DNA of 22,788 nucleotides from Gammaproteobacteria bacterium (GTDB taxonomy: Bacteria > Pseudomonadota > Gammaproteobacteria > SZUA-229): positions 1 through 22,788 of the forward strand of contig JAJRTD010000142.1 in assembly GCA_024278435.1 (NCBI GenBank). Direction: 5' to 3'. Below, in pieces: positions 7,328 to 14,520 of the stretch. Each line of letters starts with the position of its first letter. Position 1 is the stretch's first letter. The notes beneath the pieces were generated by a model, which worked only from the letters and a program-made list of their open reading frames with translations, had not been told where the DNA came from and did no database searches. The position numbers and the translations under genes were made by a program.

Positions 7328-8431
7328 TCAGGCAACCTCATCATACAGATATCGGTACTGTCTGAGCATTACCTCGATATCATAGGTTTCGATGGCATAC
7401 TGTTTCGCGTTCTGCGCCATTTTTTCCCGTAACTCACTATCGCTTGCTACCTTTTCCAGGGCATCGGCAATCGCTTCCGGGTTTTGCGCATCAATAAGCA
7501 CACCAGTCTCCCCCTCCCTGATCAAACCCACGTAACCACCCACACGCGTGGCAACAATGGCGCGCGCCGCCACCATGGCCTGTATTGCCGAAAGCGGCAG
7601 ACCTTCGGTAACGGACGATGACAGAAAGATATCGATACCGGCGAGGAACTCGCCGGCATCATCGGTAAAGCCCAGGAACTGTACGATTTCATTAAGACCC
7701 AGCTCTTTTCTAAGAGCCAGTAGCGAATCATACAGCCCCCCCTTTCCCTGACCGGCGATTACAAAACGAAACGGAATTTCACGATTTTTCAACAGGGCAG
7801 CCGCCTTCAACAAGATATCGTAAGCTTTTGCCGGTCGGATATTACCCAGACTACCGACAATAATTTCATTATTATGCCAGCCGAACCGATCTCGTATTGC
7901 AATGGACGGTGGACGAATATAAGCACCTGTTTCAATGCCATTATAAACAACCACGCTTTTTTTCCGGCTAAGTGAGGTGCGACTGATAATATCCTGCAAA
8001 AGACTGTCGGTAACTGCCACGATACGTCTGGAACCCATATTAATAGCGGCGAATTTCAGGCCGACCAGACGTTCATTCGGCTTAATATCCACTTCGCCAT
8101 GAAAGGTAGCGATTACCGGCCTGCCGGTGATCAGGCCCGCCAGAGAGCAGTATACATTTGCGCCCAGCAGGTGCGACTGGATCAGATCAACCCCCTTCTC
8201 CCGAATAAGCCTGCGCAACCCCATCAGGTAAGAAACATTAAAAGAGCCCCTGGCATCAAGCAGAATCGGCTGCACACCTCTACGACAGAGCTCTTCGTAA
8301 ACCCAGCCCTTGCCACGTATCACCACCACTGAACGATATTTATCCGCTGGCAGACGTGTTGCCAGATCAATAAATACCGTCTCTGCGCCACCCGGACCGG
8401 TGGTATCAATAATATGCAGAATAGTCTTCAT
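7328..8431 (-). CDS. Glycosyltransferase family 4 protein with E-x7-Q motif
   Basis: A 367-residue GT-B glycosyltransferase. The N-terminal domain opens with HIIDTTGPGGAE, the usual glycine-rich acceptor-side loop. The C-terminal domain has IVGSLGNIRPAK (nucleotide-sugar loop), the QFLGFTDD segment, and SSVTEGLPLSAIQAM followed by AIVATRVGG. In this family the last motif is normally E-x7-E; here the second Glu is Gln (Glu276 and Gln284, codon CAG). The protein would transfer a hexose or related sugar from a nucleotide donor during repeat-unit assembly. It is convergent with the ATP-grasp gene (89-bp gap with a nine-base C run) and divergent from the deacetylase at 8525. No strong ribosome binding site precedes the ATG. 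Specificity is unknown. Confidence 0.87.
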   Translation of the reverse strand: MKTILHIIDTTGPGGAETVFIDLATRLPADKYRSVVVIRGKGWVYEELCRRGVQPILLDARGSFNVSYLMGLRRLIREKGVDLIQSHLLGANVYCSLAGLITGRPVIATFHGEVDIKPNERLVGLKFAAINMGSRRIVAVTDSLLQDIISRTSLSRKKSVVVYNGIETGAYIRPPSIAIRDRFGWHNNEIIVGSLGNIRPAKAYDILLKAAALLKNREIPFRFVIAGQGKGGLYDSLLALRKELGLNEIVQFLGFTDDAGEFLAGIDIFLSSSVTEGLPLSAIQAMVAARAIVATRVGGYVGLIREGETGVLIDAQNPEAIADALEKVASDSELREKMAQNAKQYAIETYDIEVMLRQYRYLYDEVA

Positions 8432-8524
8432 GAATATATATTTTCGTTACAAAGTAGACTACATTACAATAGTCACCCGTTATAAACCAGCTCGTAAATT
8501 TTCCTGAAAAATCTTCAAGACCAC

Positions 8525-9556
8525 ATGGCAAACAGCCCGTCAGTTAAACGTATAGTCAAGCGTAGCCTACAGCATATAGCCGCCGCTTTCGGTCCACACA
8601 GGCGCACACCAAAAGAGCCAGTACTCCTTGTATTAATGTATCACCGCATACTGCCGGAAAATGATACCCGCGCCAAACTTGAGGAGCCGGGCATGATGGT
8701 AACACCAGAAACCTTCAGAATGCACATGCAGCTGGTAAAACAATACTTTGACGTATTACCACTTTCACAATGGATCGATTACAAAAACAATGACAAAGCC
8801 CTGCCGCCACGCTGTTGCGCGATCACCTTTGATGACGGCTGGGCAGACAACTACGAGTTTGCCTACCCTGTACTGAAAGAACTCCGACTGCCCGCTACTA
8901 TTTTTCTGGTATCGGACATGATCGGCACGAATCGACTTTTCTGGCCCGAACGCGTGGCACACACATTAGCCACTATCGCCAATCACTGCCCCGACAAGTG
9001 GAACGATCCCTGCCTTGCATGGCTTAAATTCAATAATATCGGCTATAACTACGGTTCAACACCTCCCGACAAAGAGCAGTTGAGCGCGCTGATCGGACAG
9101 ATAAAAGCGTTAACCGATGAGGATATTCATTCCCGCCTGGACAATATTGCCGCCACCTTAAACCTGACCATTCAAACCCAACCAGCACTTCTAGGCTGGG
9201 ATCAGGTTATCGAAATGCACCAGTCCGGCTTAATCGAGACCGGCAGCCACACCTGCAACCACATACGCCTGACCAGTGGTCAGAACAGTGACACACTGAT
9301 GCACGAAGTTATTGACAGCCACTCAACCATTGAAAAAAATACCGGTGCACCAGTGACTGCTTTCTGCTACCCAAACGGTGATCATTGCCCCGAAGCCGTT
9401 ACGCTGGTCAGAAAAAACTACGCCTGCGCCGTCACAACCCACAAAGGCTGGAATACCTGCCACACCAATGTGCATACCATGAACCGCATTGCCATACATG
9501 AAGACATCAGTGCCGACGAAACCGCTTTTCTTGCCCGTATTTCCGGCTGGCTATAA
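8525..9556 (+). CDS. Polysaccharide deacetylase (NodB homology domain)
   Basis: A 343-residue carbohydrate esterase family 4 protein that would remove N-acetyl groups from the EPS or its lipid-linked precursor. Motifs in order: VLMYHRIL (about 36-43), the metal-binding TFDDGW (101-106), PATIFLVSD (about 121-129), an H-x3-H pair in GSHTCNH that completes the Asp-His-His metal site, and FCYPNG near 285. There is no clear signal peptide; the N-terminus is basic, so a cytoplasmic or membrane-surface location is likely. The stop lies six bases before the ATG of the FemAB gene, so the two form an operon. The 93-bp gap to the divergent glycosyltransferase should hold its promoter; I could not pick one with confidence. 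Confidence 0.88.
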   Translation: MANSPSVKRIVKRSLQHIAAAFGPHRRTPKEPVLLVLMYHRILPENDTRAKLEEPGMMVTPETFRMHMQLVKQYFDVLPLSQWIDYKNNDKALPPRCCAITFDDGWADNYEFAYPVLKELRLPATIFLVSDMIGTNRLFWPERVAHTLATIANHCPDKWNDPCLAWLKFNNIGYNYGSTPPDKEQLSALIGQIKALTDEDIHSRLDNIAATLNLTIQTQPALLGWDQVIEMHQSGLIETGSHTCNHIRLTSGQNSDTLMHEVIDSHSTIEKNTGAPVTAFCYPNGDHCPEAVTLVRKNYACAVTTHKGWNTCHTNVHTMNRIAIHEDISADETAFLARISGWL

Positions 9557-9562
9557 CACCCG

Positions 9563-10090
9563 ATGCCAGACACTCACAACAAAAAACAAATACTGCACAA
9601 CCCTGCCGCCGCCTACACAGCTTTGCTCAGCACCAGTGACGTAGCGCCACAGCAGTTGTTAGACCTTGCCCAACAGCGGCAACAGCTACAGCAACAGGCC
9701 GACAATCAACAACTGGAGAATAAAAAACTTTCACGCCGCATTGGCGAGGCCAAGAAAGCAGGTAGTGACATGGACACACTGGACAGACTTCTTAATGAGA
9801 TGAAAACCGGCAGCGCCACATTTAAACAACTTAAAGCCGAACAGGCCGTAGTCGAAGACAACATCCTGTCATTTTTCCGGAACAATAAAACCACCGAAAG
9901 CGACACCAACAAGACCGTTGTAGGCGAGCTCCCCAGGCGCCTCCACCTGCGTTCTAACATCAGCATCGACAGCGTTTCCATTCATGAGCTATCAGGCCCT
10001 CTGACAGAGTGGAACCATTATGTTAAACAACACCCAGATGGATGCATCCATCATCGCAGCGAATGGAACCATCTTGCAAAGCACTTATAA
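9563..10090 (+). pseudogene. FemAB-family aminoacyltransferase, 5' part (SerRS-like arm plus start of FemAB domain), frameshifted
   Basis: This 175-codon frame contains two parts. Residues about 23-105 are a helical, Gln/Glu/Lys-rich coiled coil with LSRRIGEAKKAG in its middle. They closely resemble the antiparallel tRNA-binding arm at the N-terminus of seryl-tRNA synthetase (family pattern LSKEIG-AKK-G followed by a second helix). Residues about 135-170 (TEWNHYVKQHPDG, HRSEW) are the beginning of the FemAB domain of exosortase-associated proteins, which then breaks off at a TAA. The rest continues in the +1 frame from about 10073-10090. The combined span 9563-10997 is one base longer than a multiple of three, consistent with a one-base insertion in a 477-residue gene. 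It follows the deacetylase by six bases. It may be a true pseudogene or a sequencing or assembly error. Confidence 0.72.
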
Positions 10091-10997
10091 TCACAACTGT
10101 CTGTACCTTTTTGCCCGCAACCACAAGGAGGGCATCTGCGGCGTACTGCCGCTGGTACAGCTAAACAGCCGCTTGTTCGGTAATCTGCTGGTTTCCATGC
10201 CCTGGTTCCAGCGCGGCGGCGCGCTGGCCGACAACCCGGCAATAGAAGACAGACTAATGGCCGCCGCCGCAGAGCATGCGACCGTGCTTGGCTGTGAGCA
10301 CATTGAATACCGCGACAACATTCCCCGCGAGGCGCTACCGGTCAACACCCACAAGGTCAACATGGTGCTATCATTACCGACGGAGGCTGAACAGCTTTGG
10401 CAGCAATTCAAACCGAAACTACGAGCGCAGATCAAGCGCTCGCAGCGAGCGCAACCGGCAATACATTTTGGCCGTGAAGAGCTACTGGATGATTTTTACC
10501 GTATTTACAGCCGTAATATGCGCGACCTGGGTTCACCAGTTCACAACAAGGCGCTGATAGCAACTATTCTGCGGCAGTTCCCGGACAACAGCTGGCTGGC
10601 AGTTGTTTATTTACACCACAAACCTGTTTCTGCCGGTTTCCTGCTGGCCGACAAAGACACCATGGAAATCCCGCTGGCATCAACCATTCGCAATGCGAAT
10701 CATCTGAGCATCAACATGTTTCTTTACTGGGAAATACTTCAGTTTGCCATCCAGCAGGGATACCGTCACTTTGACTTCGGCCGCTCAACCCGTGGTGCCG
10801 GTACCTATAACTTCAAGAAACAGTGGGGGGCAAGACCCATGCTGTTGTACTGGCATTACTGGCTGCACGAAGATACTGAACTACCGGGGCTTAATCCGGA
10901 CAACCCGAAATTCAAGCTGGTTATTGCCGCGTGGAAACGTCTGCCAGTCTGGCTCAGCCGGCTGCTCGGCCCGGCTATCGTCAAAAATATTCCCTGA
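10020..10997 (+). CDS. FemAB-family (XrtA/PEP-CTERM-associated) aminoacyltransferase, main part
   Basis: This frame carries the bulk of a FemAB-type GNAT-fold enzyme: GVLPLVQLNSRLFG and SMPWFQRGG, IKRSQRAQ, then FDFGRSTRGAGTYNFKKQWG near the C-terminus. These segments match the FemAB proteins that accompany exosortase systems (TIGR03019 type). FemAB enzymes transfer amino acids from aminoacyl-tRNA to an amine, classically in peptidoglycan cross-bridges; the acceptor in EPS loci is unknown. The ATG at 10020 is only where the frame happens to open; the first 20 or so codons are out of frame with the homologous N-terminus, which lies in the preceding frame (9563-10090). If the frameshift is real, translation here would need internal initiation and would lack the N-terminal strands. 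The gene converges on the DUF3473 deacetylase with a 42-base gap and no visible terminator. Confidence 0.75.
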   Translation: MLNNTQMDASIIAANGTILQSTYNHNCLYLFARNHKEGICGVLPLVQLNSRLFGNLLVSMPWFQRGGALADNPAIEDRLMAAAAEHATVLGCEHIEYRDNIPREALPVNTHKVNMVLSLPTEAEQLWQQFKPKLRAQIKRSQRAQPAIHFGREELLDDFYRIYSRNMRDLGSPVHNKALIATILRQFPDNSWLAVVYLHHKPVSAGFLLADKDTMEIPLASTIRNANHLSINMFLYWEILQFAIQQGYRHFDFGRSTRGAGTYNFKKQWGARPMLLYWHYWLHEDTELPGLNPDNPKFKLVIAAWKRLPVWLSRLLGPAIVKNIP

Positions 10998-11039
10998 TAT
11001 AAGCACGACTGATACAGCCTCAAGCGAACCCGACACAGC

Positions 11040-11900
11040 TCAGGCACTATCTCTGTCGAAAAGCCCCAGGCTATTCAGGACATCCTCACAGGTAGTAAAA
11101 CTAAAATCATCCAGCAGTCGTTCCAGCCTGTGTTCACACTTGTGCAGATTGTTGTAATGTCTGAATCTAGAAAACGCACTGGCCTCAATGCGCGGCTGAT
11201 CCGAATCCACTTCCCAGGGGTGCAGATAAAAAACGAAAGGGCAGCCGCGATTATTCACTTGCCGCAAACCGAATCGGGTTAGCCAGTAAGGATAAAGCCG
11301 AAAATAACCGCCACCCGCCACCGGCATCTTGTAATTCAATATTCTGGCGGTCGATAGCGGAAACTCCACTAACGTATATCCGGCGGGCGTCGTTAGCGTA
11401 TGCGGAGTCTCTTCAGCGCCTGGTATGCCGTAGCGATCATGACGCACTGGAAAAATACTCGAATCATATTTAAATCCTTCTTCAGCAAGAATATCCAGAG
11501 CCCACAGGGATTTTCTGGTAATGGAATAACTTGCCGCACGGTAACCTTTAACTTCAGTACCAGCAAGTTCTTCCAGCAATGCTTTTGACCGCCGAGTTTC
11601 ATCCCGAAAAACTTCCGGCGTCTGGTTATAAATCAGCTGATGACTGAAACCATGACTGGCTACTTCATGTCCACGCAAGGCAATTTCCCTGACCAGTTGC
11701 GGCTCTCTTTCCGCCACCCAGCCAAGGATAAAAAACGTGGCTTTAACACCCGCCTTCTCAAAAAGATCCAGCAACAGATGGGTATTTCTTTCAACCCGAC
11801 GTGGATGCAGATCCCAGTCTTCATGGTTGATGCTTTTTGCGAAAGCAGAGACCTGGAAGTAATCCTCTACATCAACAGTAAGTGCATTATTTATATCCAT
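11040..11900 (-). CDS. XrtA-associated polysaccharide deacetylase (DUF3473 type)
   Basis: A 286-residue deacetylase of the kind found in exosortase/EPS loci (TIGR03006 type). The frame remains open to 11972, but the ATG at 11898-11900 gives the expected opening ALTVDVEDYFQ, and the extra 24 residues overlap the preceding gene. The NodB domain has VDVEDYF in place of the usual TFDDG (Asp10 to Phe15), then KATFFILGWVAE, the HGFSH metal pair, and GYRAASYSI. The C-terminal DUF3473 part includes GGGYFRLYP and FYLHPWEVD. It would deacetylate amino sugars of the EPS. It is the last gene of the - strand operon, starting 13 bases after the kinase stop. Confidence 0.9.
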   Translation of the reverse strand: MDINNALTVDVEDYFQVSAFAKSINHEDWDLHPRRVERNTHLLLDLFEKAGVKATFFILGWVAEREPQLVREIALRGHEVASHGFSHQLIYNQTPEVFRDETRRSKALLEELAGTEVKGYRAASYSITRKSLWALDILAEEGFKYDSSIFPVRHDRYGIPGAEETPHTLTTPAGYTLVEFPLSTARILNYKMPVAGGGYFRLYPYWLTRFGLRQVNNRGCPFVFYLHPWEVDSDQPRIEASAFSRFRHYNNLHKCEHRLERLLDDFSFTTCEDVLNSLGLFDRDSA

Positions 11901-11913
11901 TGCTGACAGTAAT

Positions 11914-12789
11914 TTATTCTTCTGAACCGTAATAACTGTAATAATAACTACTGCGCCCGGAGAAACCTTCACTCTTATTCATGATCAAACCCACAGCCTG
12001 ATCTTCAGGCATCATCTCCAAAGCCTCTTCCACTGCCGCTTGCGGAGTCTTCCCTGCTTCAATTACGAACACAACCTGTCCGACCAGTGCGGTCAGCACC
12101 TGAGTTTGCGGTGTCGGCAATAACGGCGGCCCATCAAAAATTATAATGCGATCATCGTAGCGCTCCCCGATTTCCGCTACGAGATCAGCCATACGCTGAC
12201 TGGCCAGAAGCTCGGTTACAAACTCGTGCTGCTTGCCTGCCGACAACAGGCATAACTGAGGGACGTCCGTGGTCATCATGGAATCCCCCACCGTAAAACC
12301 ATCGGTTTCGATTACGTCAATCAGACCCGGGCGATCCGCGATACCCAGCGCCCTACTGGTGCCGTGCCGGGTTACATCACAATCAACCAGCAACACCGTA
12401 TGATCCCGCTCACTGGCAATTGACAGTGCCAGATTAATAGCCGTATGCGTTTTACCTTCGCCAGGTAATGCACTGGTTACCAGAATCAGGTTACCTTTTT
12501 CTACCAGCGATGAAGATTTGCCGAAAGCGTTCGACAATAAAGGGCGCTTAATACGACGATATTCGTCAAAAAACAAAGGCGGTAGCTTTGTACCCTTGAC
12601 AAGCATATTCATATCTCGTAGTCGATCCTGAACCAGAACTCGTCCCGATTCTACTACCGTAGACACAGAACTATATCGTTCCCCTCTCGACTTCTGAAAG
12701 AACCGGCTGCTATTCTCACACTCATCGGCAGAATTGACCAACTCGATAATCGTATCGCTATTAGAATTATTGTCCGTGATCTGCTTCAT
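11914..12789 (-). CDS. XrtA-associated tyrosine autokinase (BY-kinase)
   Basis: A 291-residue cytoplasmic P-loop kinase that pairs with the chain-length determinant just upstream to control EPS polymerisation, as the split Wzc/CapB systems do. Motifs: Walker A ALPGEGKT (107-114), Walker A' VLLVDCD (132-138), Walker B IIIFDGPP (215-222), and a C-terminal tyrosine cluster (Tyr282, 283, 284, 286, 287) that is the expected autophosphorylation site. I chose the ATG at 12787-12789 because an AGGGGG ribosome binding site lies about ten bases upstream and the longer frame overlaps the preceding gene. The gap to the chain-length stop is four bases. A low-molecular-weight tyrosine phosphatase domain that could reverse its phosphorylation is encoded in the same window at 4279-5847. 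Confidence 0.92.
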   Translation of the reverse strand: MKQITDNNSNSDTIIELVNSADECENSSRFFQKSRGERYSSVSTVVESGRVLVQDRLRDMNMLVKGTKLPPLFFDEYRRIKRPLLSNAFGKSSSLVEKGNLILVTSALPGEGKTHTAINLALSIASERDHTVLLVDCDVTRHGTSRALGIADRPGLIDVIETDGFTVGDSMMTTDVPQLCLLSAGKQHEFVTELLASQRMADLVAEIGERYDDRIIIFDGPPLLPTPQTQVLTALVGQVVFVIEAGKTPQAAVEEALEMMPEDQAVGLIMNKSEGFSGRSSYYYSYYGSEE

Positions 12790-12793
12790 GTAG

Positions 12794-14344
12794 CTAACGC
12801 CCCCTGATCTGAGCAAAGAACGATACGCCTGTGTCACGTAATAACAGAACTACAAAGAAAGCGATTATCAGCAGAAAGCTTGCCGATAAAAATGAGGCCA
12901 GCTGCGCACGTCGCCTTCTCTTATGTGCGGGAGAAAGATATAGGCTGACCGTCCCCAGCACCGGCAACCCCGTGGCGCTTGCCACCTGTCTGATATCAAT
13001 AAATGTCGGGGCCAACATATACCGTAAGAAACTCCAGCCCAAACCCACGGCAAACGCCGCCAGCAACACTGCTACCAGTAGCAGCAGACGATTCGGTGAT
13101 GATGGTTTCGTGGGCACGATCGGCGGCTCGATTACGCGAAAGCTGACCTCACCCGTTGATATTCCAGCACTTTGCGCCAGTAGCGCAGACTCACGTCGCT
13201 CTACCAGCTCCAGGTAGCGCTCACGGGTAACTTCATAGCCACGATTAAGTTTGGCAAGCTTAGCTTCCACTTCAGGAATAATATCAATAGAATCTTTCAG
13301 TCGCTTAACATAGGCCTCCTGTTCTGCCTGCTGGGTTTTCAGCGTAGCAATTTCTACGCTTGCTCTGTTCAGTTCGACCTTCATCTCCTGATATACCGGA
13401 TTAAATTCTGTTGCATCCACATCACCAGCCGCATCCTCGCCCGCATCTCGACCAGCCTTTAGCTCCGCTATAATGGCCCTGACGGCGAGTACGTCAGGAT
13501 GCCGCCCCGTATACTCATCTAGCAGCGAATCCAGCTGCTGCCGATAGCGTTGAATCTTGGCTTCACGATTTGAAGCATAACCTCCGCTTAGCACCGGACT
13601 CTCCCCTTTTAACTGCTTCTGTAATTCAGCATGACGGCGCTCCGCAAGGCGCAGGGCAGAACGCGTTTGCTCAACATCATCCTGTGCACGCTGTAGGCGC
13701 AAGTAGTAACCGCCTCTTTCGTCTGGCATAAAACCCACATTGGCTTTTTTGAAAGCCGCCAGCTTTTGCTCAGCCTCTGTCAAGCGTCTTTCATATTCTG
13801 CAATCTGGCTGTCAAGAAATTTCTGCGCCAGTTGGGTGTTCATGCGGGTAGAACTTAGAGCACCATTTATCATTGAATTAAGCAGGTAGGATACCACCTG
13901 GTAGGCCAAGGTCGGTGATGTGGAATGATAGCTTATCTCGTAAATATTATTATCGTTACCTCGTCTGTTATTTCCACCGCCTTTCACCTCAACGGTGGCA
14001 GCAAGCGTTTCCAGCATGGTTTCCCGCTCCCTCGGCGTACCTATCTTGAGATCGAGGTCGGTTTCACGGATAAGCCCCAACAGATTTTCACGGCTAAGCA
14101 GCGTACGGCTCATGACCTGAAGCGTATCATCCGTATCAGTTTCTGGTGCCAGCCCTCTTAGCAATGGCTTCATTACAGATGAAGTATCAACATAAACCTC
14201 GGTTCTGGCCTCATATTTGTCCGAAACCATAAGGGCCACAGGCCAGCCTATTATTGCTACCAGCCAGGCGATAACCAGCGCCGACCAGCGATAGCGCCAC
14301 ATGCCATGTAAATAGCCATAAATCTGGAAAAGTTGCTCATTCAT
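12794..14344 (-). CDS. XrtA-system polysaccharide chain-length determinant (Wzz/GumC-like)
   Basis: A 516-residue inner-membrane polysaccharide co-polymerase. The first transmembrane helix is about residues 20-40, followed by a Wzz domain with YEARTEVYVDTSSVMKPLLRGL. A long periplasmic coiled coil follows in two stretches (about 160-245 and 300-385). A second transmembrane helix at about 420-446 is preceded by the Pro-rich IEPPIVPTKPSSPN segment characteristic of the family. Unlike Wzc it has no kinase domain; a third hydrophobic helix near 483-502 follows a basic AHKRRRR stretch. The separate tyrosine kinase follows four bases downstream. It starts 176 bases after prsT, a gap where related loci often carry further EPS genes. 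Confidence 0.9.
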   Translation of the reverse strand: MNEQLFQIYGYLHGMWRYRWSALVIAWLVAIIGWPVALMVSDKYEARTEVYVDTSSVMKPLLRGLAPETDTDDTLQVMSRTLLSRENLLGLIRETDLDLKIGTPRERETMLETLAATVEVKGGGNNRRGNDNNIYEISYHSTSPTLAYQVVSYLLNSMINGALSSTRMNTQLAQKFLDSQIAEYERRLTEAEQKLAAFKKANVGFMPDERGGYYLRLQRAQDDVEQTRSALRLAERRHAELQKQLKGESPVLSGGYASNREAKIQRYRQQLDSLLDEYTGRHPDVLAVRAIIAELKAGRDAGEDAAGDVDATEFNPVYQEMKVELNRASVEIATLKTQQAEQEAYVKRLKDSIDIIPEVEAKLAKLNRGYEVTRERYLELVERRESALLAQSAGISTGEVSFRVIEPPIVPTKPSSPNRLLLLVAVLLAAFAVGLGWSFLRYMLAPTFIDIRQVASATGLPVLGTVSLYLSPAHKRRRRAQLASFLSASFLLIIAFFVVLLLRDTGVSFFAQIRGR

Positions 14345-14520
14345 TCAAAAAACATCTGTTAAAAGTTTCACCGGAAATCAGGAATCACCGGGTTCGGGCA
14401 ATCAGAAAATAGGATCGATACTACCTACGACTGGCAAACCAGATTATCACTCGGACAAAGTATAGTTTATTGTTACTGCATTACCTGTAAACAATGAACT
14501 ATTAACTGGAAAATCCTTCT
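14345..14520 (-). other. 176-bp gap between prsT and chain-length gene, with inverted repeat
   Basis: Everything else in the - strand core is nearly gapless, so this gap stands out. It contains an imperfect inverted repeat: AGTTTATTGTTAC (14464-14476) and GTAAACAATGAACT (14487-14500), loop 14477-14486, one mismatch and one bulged base. No U-run follows on either strand, so a rho-independent terminator is unlikely; an operator or an mRNA structure is more plausible. I found no sigma-54 spacing and no convincing -35/-10 pair. Confidence 0.5.

Noticed and set aside
10073..10090. Programmed +1 frameshift to make full-length FemAB
   Set aside because: The codons before the TAA (CAC TTA) do not re-pair well after a +1 slip and no stimulatory element is evident; mutation or sequencing error is simpler.
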